In this document: positions 34,454-42,333 of the stretch, piece after piece | Layout: each line of letters begins with the position of its first letter | Numbering within the stretch: the first letter of the stretch is position 1 | Assembly: GCF_022539255.1 (NCBI RefSeq) | Contig: NZ_JAKZBV010000001.1 | Coordinates: 1,116,001-1,180,000 of the forward strand | DNA: 64,000 nt | Source: Sinomonas terrae | Lineage (GTDB): Bacteria > Actinomycetota > Actinomycetes > Actinomycetales > Micrococcaceae | Direction of reading: 5' to 3' | Translations under genes and position numbers: made by a program | Notes under the pieces: model-generated | Databases searched by the model: none | Told to the model about the DNA's origin: nothing | The model's input: only the letters and a program-made list of their open reading frames with translations

Positions 34454-35139
34454 TCCTCCTCGTCATCGACACGTCTGCTATCGCGTCCGCGGCGATTGTG
34501 CGCTGGCACGAGGATGAGGCTCGGGGCGCCGTCCTTGCCCAGTTCGCGACGGAGGACACCAAGTCGCACGCCGAGGTCCTCGCGCCCGGCATCCGTGCGC
34601 TGCTCATCGAACAGGAGCTCAAGGGCTCGGACGTCGACAGGATCGTGGTCGGCGTCGGGCCCGGCCCCTTTACGGGACTCCGCTCCGGCATCGCGACGGC
34701 GCGGGCCCTCGCCTTCGCGTGGAACACCCCGCTCGCGGGCCTCATGAGCCTCGATGCGATCGCGTGGGACGTCCTCGCGGGAGTCAGGCCGCCGGCCACC
34801 GAATTTCTCGTCGCGACGGACGCGCGGCGCCGCGAAGTCTACTGGGCGCGGTATTCCGCGCGCGGCGTCCTCCTCGAAGGGCCTCAGGTCGACTACCCGG
34901 ATGCGCTCCCGGCGCTGCCCGTGTACGGCGCGGGCGGCGGGATCTACCGGGAGAAGCTCGAGTCGGCCGGCGCCGTCGTCGTCCGGACCTTCGAGAACGC
35001 CCAGCCGACGGCCGCGTCGCTGGGGCTCGCCGCCGTCGAACGCTTGGCCCGCGGCGAGGAACTGCTGGACGCGGCGCCGCGCTACCTCCGGGAATCCGAT
35101 GCGAAGGTTCCTGGGCCGCGGAAGAAGGCGCTCTCATGA
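34450..35139 (+). CDS. tsaB: tRNA t6A biosynthesis protein TsaB
   Basis: A 229-residue ASKHA-fold protein that dimerises with TsaD in t6A synthesis and has no catalytic metal site of its own. LLVIDTSAIASAAIV, TKSHAEVLAPGIRALL, VGVGPGPFTGLRSGIATARALA and VATDARRREVYWARY are diagnostic. The GTG at 34450 overlaps the tsaE stop (GTGA), and the stop overlaps the rimI ATG. A longer open frame exists upstream but would run through tsaE. The position between tsaE and rimI is standard for actinobacteria. Confidence 0.93.
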   Translation: MILLVIDTSAIASAAIVRWHEDEARGAVLAQFATEDTKSHAEVLAPGIRALLIEQELKGSDVDRIVVGVGPGPFTGLRSGIATARALAFAWNTPLAGLMSLDAIAWDVLAGVRPPATEFLVATDARRREVYWARYSARGVLLEGPQVDYPDALPALPVYGAGGGIYREKLESAGAVVVRTFENAQPTAASLGLAAVERLARGEELLDAAPRYLRESDAKVPGPRKKALS

Positions 35140-35642
35140 CCGCGGCGCAGTCGTTGCCCGCCGACGTTGTGCTCCGGGACATGACCGCAGCAGACGTCCC
35201 CGCCGTCCACGCGCTCGAGAAGGTCCTGTTCCCCATGGACGCATGGCCCGAGCACATGTTCCGCGACGAACTCTCGCAGCCGGAGACGAGGCGCTACTAC
35301 GTGGTCGAGGAGCACGGGCCCGACGGCGCGCCGCGGATCGTTGCGTACGCCGGGGTCATGTGTGTGCCGCCGATCGCGGACGTGCAGACCATCGCCGTCG
35401 TGCCTGAACGCGAGGGGCAAGGCATCGGCTCGGCCGTGCTCACGGAGCTGATCGCGGAGGCCCGACGGCGCGGCGCGCACGACGTGCTGCTCGAGGTCCG
35501 GGCCGACAACCCCAGAGCGCAGGGGCTGTACCGCGGGTTCGGCTTCACCCAGATCCACACGCGCCGGCGCTACTACCGCGACGGCGTCGACGCCCACATC
35601 ATGCAGCTGCCGCTCGAGCGGCCCGAGGGAGGAGACCAGTGA
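35136..35642 (+). CDS. rimI: Ribosomal protein S18-alanine N-acetyltransferase RimI
   Basis: A 168-residue GNAT acetyltransferase thought to acetylate the N terminus of ribosomal protein S18. The acetyl-CoA motif is IAVVPEREGQGIGSAVLTEL, followed by VLLEVRADNPRAQGLYRGFGFTQIHTRRRYY, the motif-B region of RimI. The ATG at 35136 overlaps the tsaB stop and the stop overlaps the tsaD GTG. Placement within the tsa operon matches many actinobacteria, where tsaB, rimI and tsaD are adjacent or fused. Confidence 0.9.
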   Translation: MTAAQSLPADVVLRDMTAADVPAVHALEKVLFPMDAWPEHMFRDELSQPETRRYYVVEEHGPDGAPRIVAYAGVMCVPPIADVQTIAVVPEREGQGIGSAVLTELIAEARRRGAHDVLLEVRADNPRAQGLYRGFGFTQIHTRRRYYRDGVDAHIMQLPLERPEGGDQ

Positions 35643-36712
35643 AGGAGCCACTCGTCCTCGGGATCGAGTCGTCGTGCGACGAGACCGGCGTCGGGATCGT
35701 GCGGGGGACGACCCTGCTCGCGAACACCGTCTCAACTTCGATGGACGAGCATGTGCGCTTCGGCGGCGTCATCCCCGAGATCGCGTCCCGTGCGCATCTC
35801 GACGCCATGGTGCCCACTCTCACGGAGGCCCTCGCCACGGCCGGCGTGACGCTCGAGGACGTCGACGCGCTCGCGGTCACGTCCGGGCCGGGACTCGCAG
35901 GGGCGCTCATGGTGGGGGTGTGCGCCGCGAAGGCGCTCGCCGTGGCCACCGGCAAGCCGCTCTACGCGATCAACCACCTCGTGGCGCACGTGGGCGTGGG
36001 GCTCCTCGACGACGGCGTGTACGGCGGGGCGCTGCCCGAGGACCTCGGGGCACTGCTCGTCTCGGGCGGCCACACGGAGATCCTGCGGGTGCGGAACATC
36101 GCATCGGACGTCGAGCTTCTCGGGTCGACGATCGACGACGCGGCCGGCGAGGCCTACGACAAGGTGGCCCGGCTCCTCGGGCTCGCATACCCCGGCGGCC
36201 CGGCTATAGACCGTCTCGCGAAGGAAGGCGACCCGCGGGCCTTCCGCTTCCCGCGCGGCCTCACCCAGCCCAAGTACATGGGCTCGCCCGAGGCGCCCGG
36301 CCCGCACCGCTACGACTGGTCGTTCTCGGGGCTCAAGACCGCAGTGGCGCGGTGCGTCGAGCAGCACGATGCCGCCGGGAAGCCGGTGCCCGTCGCGGAC
36401 ATCGCGGCCTCGTTCCAGGAGGCCGTCGTCGACGTCGTGACGTCGAAGGCGATCCTCGCGTGCCGCGAGCACGGTCTGCGCAACCTCCTGCTCGGCGGGG
36501 GAGTGGCCGCCAACTCGCGGCTGCGCGAGCTGACTGCCGAGCGCTGCGCGGCCGCCGGCATCTCCCTCGCCGTGCCGCCGTTCTCGCTCTGCACGGACAA
36601 CGGAGCGATGGTTGCCGCCCTCGCCGCGCGGGTGATCATGGACGGGCGCTCGCCGAGCGAGCTCTCGTTCGCTCCGGATTCGTCGCTTCCGGTGACGACC
36701 GTCTCCGCCTGA
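35639..36712 (+). CDS. tsaD: tRNA N6-adenosine threonylcarbamoyltransferase TsaD
   Basis: A 357-residue metal-dependent ASKHA enzyme that transfers the threonylcarbamoyl group to tRNA. ESSCDETGVGIV starts the protein. GGVIPEIASRAHLDAM and YAINHLVAHVGVG carry the metal-binding histidines. LLVSGGHTEIL and LLGGGVAANSRLRE are the nucleotide-binding loops. The GTG at 35639 overlaps the rimI stop. It ends the alr operon and is followed by three copies of a GCGCCGTCACC repeat and a hairpin shared with the convergent minus-strand genes. Confidence 0.95.
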   Translation: MKEPLVLGIESSCDETGVGIVRGTTLLANTVSTSMDEHVRFGGVIPEIASRAHLDAMVPTLTEALATAGVTLEDVDALAVTSGPGLAGALMVGVCAAKALAVATGKPLYAINHLVAHVGVGLLDDGVYGGALPEDLGALLVSGGHTEILRVRNIASDVELLGSTIDDAAGEAYDKVARLLGLAYPGGPAIDRLAKEGDPRAFRFPRGLTQPKYMGSPEAPGPHRYDWSFSGLKTAVARCVEQHDAAGKPVPVADIAASFQEAVVDVVTSKAILACREHGLRNLLLGGGVAANSRLRELTAERCAAAGISLAVPPFSLCTDNGAMVAALAARVIMDGRSPSELSFAPDSSLPVTTVSA

Positions 36713-36714
36713 CG

Positions 36715-36818
36715 TCGCGCCGTCACCTTTGCGGGGTGTTTTCTCGATGCGCCGTCACCTTTGCGGGGTGGGTTCTCGTTGCGCCGTCACCTCTACCGCG
36801 TAGAGCTGACGGCGCAAC
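36715..36818. repeat. GCGCCGTCACC repeat cluster with hairpin after tsaD
   Basis: Three copies of an element beginning GCGCCGTCACCT occur in about 80 bases, the first two continuing TTGCGGGGTG. The third forms a hairpin: 36778-36789 pairs with 36807-36818 (12 bp), with an inner CTCTA/TAGAG stem. It probably terminates tsaD and the convergent gene. The same element recurs at 42255-42309. Confidence 0.75.
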
Positions 36819-36821
36819 TGA

Positions 36822-37010
36822 TCACGGCCTCTGATCCCGGCCCCTCCGCCATGCGATGAGGGCCTCGATGACCCCGTAGATCACGCCCGCCACGACGACG
36901 AGCACGGCCGCCTGCGCGTGCGAGGTCACGGCGAGAATGATGGCGAGCACCGCGAAAACGAAGAGGAGTCGACCTGGCGAGCGGCGCCGTCGTGCTCGCG
37001 GCTCGCTCAC
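36822..37010 (-). CDS. Small hypothetical membrane protein, 62 residues
   Basis: A 62-residue protein with a basic N terminus (SEPRARRRRSPGRL), one or two hydrophobic segments (LLFVFAVLAIILAVTSHAQ and AAVLVVVAGVIYGVIEALIAW) and a basic C terminus (RRGRDQRP). I do not recognise a family. The GTG at 37010 overlaps the stop of the upstream YbdK-type ligase as GTGA, so the two are translationally coupled and the gene is likely real. It ends four bases from the hairpin that follows tsaD. A helper or unrelated membrane role is equally possible. Confidence 0.6.
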   Translation of the reverse strand: MSEPRARRRRSPGRLLFVFAVLAIILAVTSHAQAAVLVVVAGVIYGVIEALIAWRRGRDQRP

Positions 37011-38152
37011 GCCGGGTGGCCCTCCCGCATGAGCCGCGCCTCCTCGAGGACGACGGCGCGCAGGTCGCCGCCGTGGGCCTCTGCTGTGCGACGCTGCCGC
37101 TGGTACCCGGCGCCGCGCCGGATGATGCCCGCGATGTCGCGGAGCTCCTTCTCGCAGCCGAGATCACTGGCGATAGGCTCAAGGCGATCGAGTGTCTCGG
37201 CGAGGTGTTCCGTGACGAGCTGTTCGTGGCCCGCTGCGTCGAGGATGATGATCGCGTCCAGGCCGTACCGGGCGGAGCGCCACTTGTTCTCCTGCACGTG
37301 CCAGGGGGGCATGGTCGGGATCGAGCCGCCGCTGTCCAGCGTCCGCGATGCCTCCTCCACAAGGCATTGGGTCAGGGCGCCGATCGCGCCGACCTCCTCT
37401 AGGGTCGAGAGGCCGTCGCACACGCGCATCTCGACCGTGCCGAGGCGTGGCACAGGGCGGATATCCCAGCGGATCTCACTGATGACGTCGATCACGCCGG
37501 TCGTGAGCATGTCCTGGACGTAGCCCTCGAAACCGGTCCAATCGGAGAACTGGAATGGAAGCCCGGCCGTGGGGAGCTGCTGGAACATGAGCGCGCGCTG
37601 CGACGCGTACCCCGTGTCCTCGCCGCCCCAGTATGGGCTCGACGCCGAGAGGGCCTGGAAGTGCGGGAAGTAGTTCACGAGGGCATCGAGGACCGGCATC
37701 GCCTTGTCGCCTCGGTCCAGGCCCACGTGGATGTGCACGCCGTAGATGACCATCTGCCTGCCCCACCACTGGGTCCGGTCGATGAGCTTCGCGTAGCGGT
37801 CCTTGTCAGTGACCGGCTGGAGGCGCGGTGGGCTGAACGGGTGGCTTCCGGCGGAGAACAGCTCGACGCCGAGCCGATCAGTGACATCGCGGACTGCGTC
37901 CATCGTCGTTGCGAGGTCGTCTTTCGCCTCGTGGACCGTGTTGTGGACATCCGTCACGATCTCAACGGTGTTGAGCAGGAGCTCCTGGTGGACCCGCGGG
38001 CACTCCGCGTTGAGTTCAGGATGCTCGGCGAAAACGCCCCGCATCACGTCGGGGGCTGCCGAGACAAGCTCGCCTCCGTGCCGGTCCACGAGTGCGAGTT
38101 CCCATTCCATCCCGATTGTGGACTGCTTCGAGGGCGCGAAGTCGATGTGCAT
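37007..38152 (-). CDS. YbdK-family carboxylate-amine ligase (glutamate-cysteine ligase type 2)
   Basis: A 381-residue ATP-dependent ligase of the GCS2/YbdK family. TIGMEWELALVDRHGGELV is the N-terminal metal/ATP motif. ELLLNTVEIVTDVH, GVHIHVGLDRGD and GTVEMRVCDGLSTLEEVGAI are strongly conserved in the family. E. coli YbdK has weak glutamate-cysteine ligase activity, but this organism appears to make mycothiol, so glutathione synthesis is not assumed; many actinobacteria carry this gene with unknown function. The ATG at 38152 has no strong ribosome site; a TAGACT at 38216-38221 could be its -10. It is translationally coupled to the small membrane protein downstream. Confidence 0.85.
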   Translation of the reverse strand: MHIDFAPSKQSTIGMEWELALVDRHGGELVSAAPDVMRGVFAEHPELNAECPRVHQELLLNTVEIVTDVHNTVHEAKDDLATTMDAVRDVTDRLGVELFSAGSHPFSPPRLQPVTDKDRYAKLIDRTQWWGRQMVIYGVHIHVGLDRGDKAMPVLDALVNYFPHFQALSASSPYWGGEDTGYASQRALMFQQLPTAGLPFQFSDWTGFEGYVQDMLTTGVIDVISEIRWDIRPVPRLGTVEMRVCDGLSTLEEVGAIGALTQCLVEEASRTLDSGGSIPTMPPWHVQENKWRSARYGLDAIIILDAAGHEQLVTEHLAETLDRLEPIASDLGCEKELRDIAGIIRRGAGYQRQRRTAEAHGGDLRAVVLEEARLMREGHPA

Positions 38153-38484
38153 GGTTCGCCCCCGCTTCTGAGCTCAGGCTCCGGCCGGGCCGCAGCGTCC
38201 TTACAGAACGTGCCCAGTCTAGGGCAGTGGCGCTCTCCACCGAGCCACGTCGGGCCCGCGTGACTGAGCCGGTCCTCGTGAGGGCGTCTGAGCCTCTTGT
38301 GGGTACTTGGGCCGCTTGGGGGCGTCTGAGCCTCTTAGGTGCCGTTGGCCAGCCGCACATTTGCGGGAGAAGGCGTCGCTTGCGGGGAAAGAGCCCACCT
38401 GTCGTGCCCGATCAGCTTCCCTCGTTATCCACATACGGCGGAACGAGGGGGCCAAGCGGGCAGTTCTCTCGGGAGGATGGCGGC
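38153..38484. other. Divergent intergenic region with short repeats
   Basis: This 332-base gap holds the presumed promoter of the ligase gene (minus-strand TAGACT at 38216-38221) and two copies of GGCGTCTGAGCCTCTT about 50 bases apart (near 38283 and 38321). It also holds one consensus DnaA-box-like 9-mer TTATCCACA at 38425-38433. An AGGAT-type ribosome site ends it before the ATG at 38485. I see no gene in it. Confidence 0.5.
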
Positions 38485-39432
38485 ATGGATTCCACGACCG
38501 CGAGACTCCTCGTGTCCCGACGCTGGCCGGAACGGATGGTCGTCTCTACCCAAGACCTTCAGGATTCGGGCCTTGACGACCGTGTCCTCACCGCTTCCGT
38601 CCGCGCTGGAATACTCGAGCGGATCCGCCGAGGAGCGTATGCACGAGCTGACGAGTGGAAGGCCCTCAGTCCTTGGATTCGTGACGACTACCGCATTGAT
38701 GCACATGCTGCCGGTACCGGCGGCAGGGCCATCTACAGCCATGCTTCTGCGGCGCGTCTCCACGACTTCGCGACGTGGGACGTCGGGCCGGCGGTTCACA
38801 TCATCGGAAGCACGAACTCCGGGACAAGCCATGCCGCGGATACCGTGGCACACCGCCTGCCGTTGGCGGAGAACGAGACGGTGATCGCTCGAACTCGTGA
38901 CGGACGCGTTGTCCGCGCGACGAGCCCAGTTCGTACCGTCCTCGACTGCGCGAGAACTCTGACGGTCGAACGCGCCGCGGTCATCGGAGACAGTGCGCTC
39001 CGAAAGGGAGTCGCGCTGAGCGAACTTGAAGCCTCGCTTGAAGAATCACCGATCATCCGTGGAACTGCCCGAGCGGCGCGTCTTCTTCGCCTCGTCAACG
39101 GCCTGGCTGAGTCCGCAGGCGAGACACGCACTCGATTGCTCCTGGCCAAGTTGGGGATTGAGCCGCCGGAGGTGCAGCTCTGCATCGAGACACACCTTGG
39201 TCTCTACCGAGCCGATTTCGGGTGGCGCCGCTACAAACTCATTCTCGAATTCGACGGACGAGGGAAATACTTCGACTACCGGCCGACGGCGGAGGTGCTC
39301 CTCCTCGAACGTCGGCGCGAAGCTGCTCTGATGGAGCTCGGATGGCGTTTCATCCGTCTCGTCTGGGCAGACCTGGAACACCCCGAGCTCATTTCCGCGC
39401 GGCTCGCGGCAGCTTTCGCCACCGCCGCGTGA
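38485..39432 (+). CDS. AbiEi-type antitoxin domain fused to a DUF559/Vsr-like nuclease domain
   Basis: A 315-residue protein. The N-terminal part (STQDLQDSGLDDRVLTASVRAG, LERIRRGAYARADEW, IYSHASAARLHDFATW) matches the AbiEi-type winged-helix antitoxin domain that occurs alone in many actinobacteria. The C-terminal 95 residues resemble the Vsr/DUF559 PD-(D/E)XK fold: Glu in SAGETRTRLLLAKLG, Asp in YRADFGWRRYK, then LILEFDGRGKYF and LMELGWRFIRLVWADLEHP. No AbiEii toxin gene is adjacent. The ATG at 38485 follows a GGGAGGAT ribosome site. The function is unknown; a DNA-binding regulator or a nuclease is possible. Confidence 0.75.
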   Translation: MDSTTARLLVSRRWPERMVVSTQDLQDSGLDDRVLTASVRAGILERIRRGAYARADEWKALSPWIRDDYRIDAHAAGTGGRAIYSHASAARLHDFATWDVGPAVHIIGSTNSGTSHAADTVAHRLPLAENETVIARTRDGRVVRATSPVRTVLDCARTLTVERAAVIGDSALRKGVALSELEASLEESPIIRGTARAARLLRLVNGLAESAGETRTRLLLAKLGIEPPEVQLCIETHLGLYRADFGWRRYKLILEFDGRGKYFDYRPTAEVLLLERRREAALMELGWRFIRLVWADLEHPELISARLAAAFATAA

Positions 39433-39446
39433 GCTCTCCAGCCCGC

Positions 39447-39593
39447 ATATAGGTCCTTGCCCGGCTCATGGGCGCTTGCCTGGCTCATGTGCGCTTGACC
39501 CGCTTGGGTGCGCCTGCCCCCGCTTACGTGCGGTCGCCCTGCGGCACTTATGCGGCCCAAGGCGTCAAATGAGGCCTAGGGCGTCAGATGCGG
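39447..39593. repeat. Intergenic 19-base imperfect tandem repeats
   Basis: Between convergent genes, about four imperfect 19-20-base units follow one another from 39457 (CTTGCCCGGCTCATG... type, each ending GCG). Two inverted-sense units containing GGCGTCAAATGAGG and GGCGTCAGATGCGG follow. The element begins with GCATATAGG, also present in the gap after the catabolic cluster at about 29425. It resembles the arrays at 18817 and 36715 in position but not in sequence. Confidence 0.6.
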
Positions 39594-41297
39594 CTACACC
39601 CGCTCGAGGATCTCGCGCGTCCGGGCGGTGTCCGGGAGGCAGCCGAAGCCGAGACTTCGGTCGTCGCCCAGCCTGGCGGCCAGAAACGCCTCGGCGACGG
39701 ACGACGGCGCGTGGCTGACCAGGAGCGCGGCCTCGAGGGCCAACGCGAGCTCCTCCGCGAGGCGCCGAGCCCACGATTGCGCGGCATCGGGTTCGCGCCT
39801 CGCGTCCGCCATGAGCGAGAGGGCCCGATTCAGCTGGCGGTCCAGCAGCGGATCGGCTCCGCGCCGGAGTTCGAGTTCGTCCGCGAAGGCCTCGGCGGAC
39901 TCGGGCTCGCGCGCAAGCGCCCGCAGCACATCCAACGCCACAACATTCCCGGACCCCTCCCAGATCGCCATCACGGGCTGCTCCCGATACCGCATCGCGA
40001 GGGGAAAGTCCTCGGTGTAGCCGTTTCCGCCCAGGCATTGAAGAGCCTCGGCGGCGTGCATCGGTCCGCGCTGGCATACCCAGAACTTCGCCACCGCGGT
40101 CGCAATCCGGGCGAAGCTGCGCTCGCGCTCGGCGTCATCGGACGGGCTGGGTCCATCGGCGGGCAAAGCCCCCTCGACCCCCTGCCTCGACGTGGCCTCT
40201 CGCACCCCAGCCGGCCACGCGACGTCGTCCGCGGCCGCAAGCCGGAGCCCGAGCGCAATGGAGGCCTCGGCCTCGATGGCAAGGTCGGCGAGGACCGCCG
40301 CCATGGCCGGCTGGTCTATGAGCAGCTTGCCGAAGGCCCGTCGGTGCCGGGCATGCCACACCGCCTCGGCAACACCCTGCCTCATGCCCGCGGCCGTGCC
40401 CAGCACGCAGTCCAAACGGGTCTCGTGCACCATCTCGAGAATCGTCCGGACGCCTCGGCCAGCCTCCCCGATACGCCAGCCGAGTGTCCTCTCGAACTCG
40501 ACTTCGGCCGACGCATTGGCCCGATTTCCGAGCTTGGACTTGAGCCGCACCAGCCGGAAGGCATTTCGGGTCCCGTCGTCGAGAACTCGTGGGACCAGGA
40601 AGCACGAGGGCCCGGTCCGTTCTTGCGCGAGCACGAGGAACGCGTCGCTCATCGGCGCGGAGCAGAACCACTTCTGGCCGGTGATGCGGGCGGTACCGTC
40701 ACCGGCGTCGAGCGCTCTCGTCGTGTTGGCCCGCACGTCCGAGCCACCCTGTCGTTCGGTCATCGCCATGCCGACCAACGCACCCGGCTTTCCCGCGGCC
40801 GGCATGAGACGCGGCTCGTAGCCCGTGCGGTAGAGGAGTGGGAGCCATGAGCGGGCGACGGCGGGCTCTCGGGCGAGCGCGGGCACGGCGGCATGCGTCA
40901 TGGAGACAGGGCAGGCGTGGCCGGGCTCGGCTTGGGCGAACAGCATGAAGGCAGCTGCCCGCGCCACGTGAGCACCCGCGCGCGGGTCCGCCCACGACGA
41001 CGTGTGGGCGCCATGCGCGATGGCGTCGCCGAGGATGCGGTGGTAGGCGGGGTGATATTCGACCTCGTCGAGCCGTTCGCCATAGCGGTCGAGGGCGCGG
41101 AGCAAGGGAGCGTGGAGATTCGCGAGGCGAGCGTTCTCCTGGAACTCGGCAGAACCAACGAGCCTTCCGATCGAAGCGAGTGCTCCCGCCGCCCACCCGG
41201 CGCCGTATCGCCGAACGCCGTCGACTAGGGCGGTGTTCGTCGAGAACTCGTCGATGCCCATTCGGGGAGGCACCTGATTCGCCATCGCGTCCGGCAT
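39594..41297 (-). CDS. AidB-like acyl-CoA dehydrogenase family protein
   Basis: A flavoprotein of about 567 residues. GMAMTERQGGSDVRANTT and ITGQKWFCSAPMSDAFLVLAQ are the FAD-binding middle domain, and the C-terminal domain has LSLMADARREPD and a long helical tail typical of AidB, not of standard 380-residue acyl-CoA dehydrogenases. Other motifs are HPAYHRILGDAIAHG and CLGGNGYTEDFPLAMRYREQPVMAIWEGSGNV. E. coli AidB is induced by alkylation stress and its substrate is unclear. The ATG at 41297 was chosen; GTG 41312 and ATG 41285 are alternatives, all with poor ribosome sites. It diverges from the SdhL-like gene. Confidence 0.87.
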   Translation of the reverse strand: MPDAMANQVPPRMGIDEFSTNTALVDGVRRYGAGWAAGALASIGRLVGSAEFQENARLANLHAPLLRALDRYGERLDEVEYHPAYHRILGDAIAHGAHTSSWADPRAGAHVARAAAFMLFAQAEPGHACPVSMTHAAVPALAREPAVARSWLPLLYRTGYEPRLMPAAGKPGALVGMAMTERQGGSDVRANTTRALDAGDGTARITGQKWFCSAPMSDAFLVLAQERTGPSCFLVPRVLDDGTRNAFRLVRLKSKLGNRANASAEVEFERTLGWRIGEAGRGVRTILEMVHETRLDCVLGTAAGMRQGVAEAVWHARHRRAFGKLLIDQPAMAAVLADLAIEAEASIALGLRLAAADDVAWPAGVREATSRQGVEGALPADGPSPSDDAERERSFARIATAVAKFWVCQRGPMHAAEALQCLGGNGYTEDFPLAMRYREQPVMAIWEGSGNVVALDVLRALAREPESAEAFADELELRRGADPLLDRQLNRALSLMADARREPDAAQSWARRLAEELALALEAALLVSHAPSSVAEAFLAARLGDDRSLGFGCLPDTARTREILERV

Positions 41298-41376
41298 GCG
41301 ACCATTGCACACCGCCAGCTGCAGAGGGGCCAGAGGCCGCGCGGCGAGCGTTCTGCGCCCGCGTTCTGCGCCCCGA

Positions 41377-41382
41377 TAGCCT
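41377..41382 (+). promoter_or_regulatory. Putative leaderless -10 (TAGCCT) of the SdhL-like gene
   Basis: TAGCCT lies at -13 to -8 relative to the GTG at 41390 and helps to select that start. Confidence 0.5.
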
Positions 41383-41389
41383 TGGCATC

Positions 41390-42208
41390 GTGCCGATCCT
41401 CAACAAAGACATGACCCTGTGCATCTCGCTCTCGGCGCGCCCGAGCAACAACGGGACGCGGTTCCACAACTTCCTCTACGACGCCCTCGAGCTCAACTGG
41501 ATCTACAAGGCTTTCGCGCCGACCAACCTCGAACAGGCCATCGCTGGCGTGCGCGGGCTGGGAATCCGAGGATGTGCGATCTCCATGCCCTACAAGGAGA
41601 GCGTCATCGCGTTGGTGGACCAGATGGACGCTTCGGCCGCGGCCATCGATTCGGTCAATACGATCGTCAACGACGGCGGAGTCCTCACCGCCTACAACAC
41701 CGACTACACCGCGATAGCCCAACTCATCGAGTCGAACGGGCTCGACCCCGCGTGGTCGGTGCTTCTCCGCGGTTCGGGCGGCATGGCGAAGGCGACGGCG
41801 GCTGCGTTCCGCGACGCAGGTTTCCGCGATGTGACGGTCGTAGCACGGAATGAGGAGACCGGCCAGGCGCTCGCCAGCCTCTACGGATTCCGCTGGAAGG
41901 CCGAGCTCGAGGATTCAAACGCGGACGTCCTCGTCAACGTGACTCCCATCGGCATGGCTGGCAGCCCCGACGTCGAATCCTTGGCCTTCCCGGAACCGGC
42001 CATCGCGGGTGCCCAAGCGGTCTTCGACGTCGTTGCGGTTCCTGCGGTGACCCCGCTCGTGAAGGCGGGAAGCGCCGCGGGCAAGAAGGTGATCAGCGGC
42101 GCCGAGGTCATGACTATCCAAGCGCTCGAACAGTTCGTCCTCTACACGGGGATCCGCCCGACGGAGGCGCAAGTGCGCGCGGCGGAGGAGTTCATGCGGG
42201 AGCCCTGA
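41390..42208 (+). CDS. Shikimate dehydrogenase-like protein (SdhL/HI0607 type)
   Basis: A 272-residue NAD(P)-binding protein. LCISLSARPSNNGTRFHNFLYDAL, ISMPYKESVIALVDQM and SVNTIVNDGGVLTAYNTDY form the substrate domain with catalytic Lys (YKE) and Asp (NTD). LLRGSGGMAKATAAAFRDAGF is the Rossmann loop. The start of the protein closely follows the Haemophilus HI0607 (SdhL) type, which has much lower shikimate activity than AroE, so the true substrate may differ. The GTG at 41390 is preferred because a TAGCCT hexamer lies at -13 and the family N terminus begins there. It is followed by a perfect 26-bp hairpin. Confidence 0.87.
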   Translation: MPILNKDMTLCISLSARPSNNGTRFHNFLYDALELNWIYKAFAPTNLEQAIAGVRGLGIRGCAISMPYKESVIALVDQMDASAAAIDSVNTIVNDGGVLTAYNTDYTAIAQLIESNGLDPAWSVLLRGSGGMAKATAAAFRDAGFRDVTVVARNEETGQALASLYGFRWKAELEDSNADVLVNVTPIGMAGSPDVESLAFPEPAIAGAQAVFDVVAVPAVTPLVKAGSAAGKKVISGAEVMTIQALEQFVLYTGIRPTEAQVRAAEEFMREP

Positions 42209-42254
42209 GGGAATCCCGTTCCCTCCGAATCGATCTCGTTGGGTGAACCAACCT

Positions 42255-42309
42255 CGTTGCGCCGTCACCTTCGCAGGGTGCAACACCCTGCGAAGGTGAC
42301 GGCGCAACG
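42255..42309. terminator. Perfect 26-bp hairpin between convergent genes
   Basis: Positions 42255-42280 pair perfectly with 42284-42309 around a CAA loop. The arm begins CGTTGCGCCGTCACCTTCGC, making it a relative of the repeats after tsaD. It can terminate both the SdhL-like gene and the methyltransferase. Confidence 0.85.
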
Positions 42310-42333
42310 GTGGGGCGTGGAAGCTCACCAAGC

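Noticed and set aside
38425..38433. TTATCCACA as an origin-type DnaA box
   Set aside because: A single 9-mer without neighbouring boxes, dnaA, dnaN or an AT-rich stretch does not indicate an origin.
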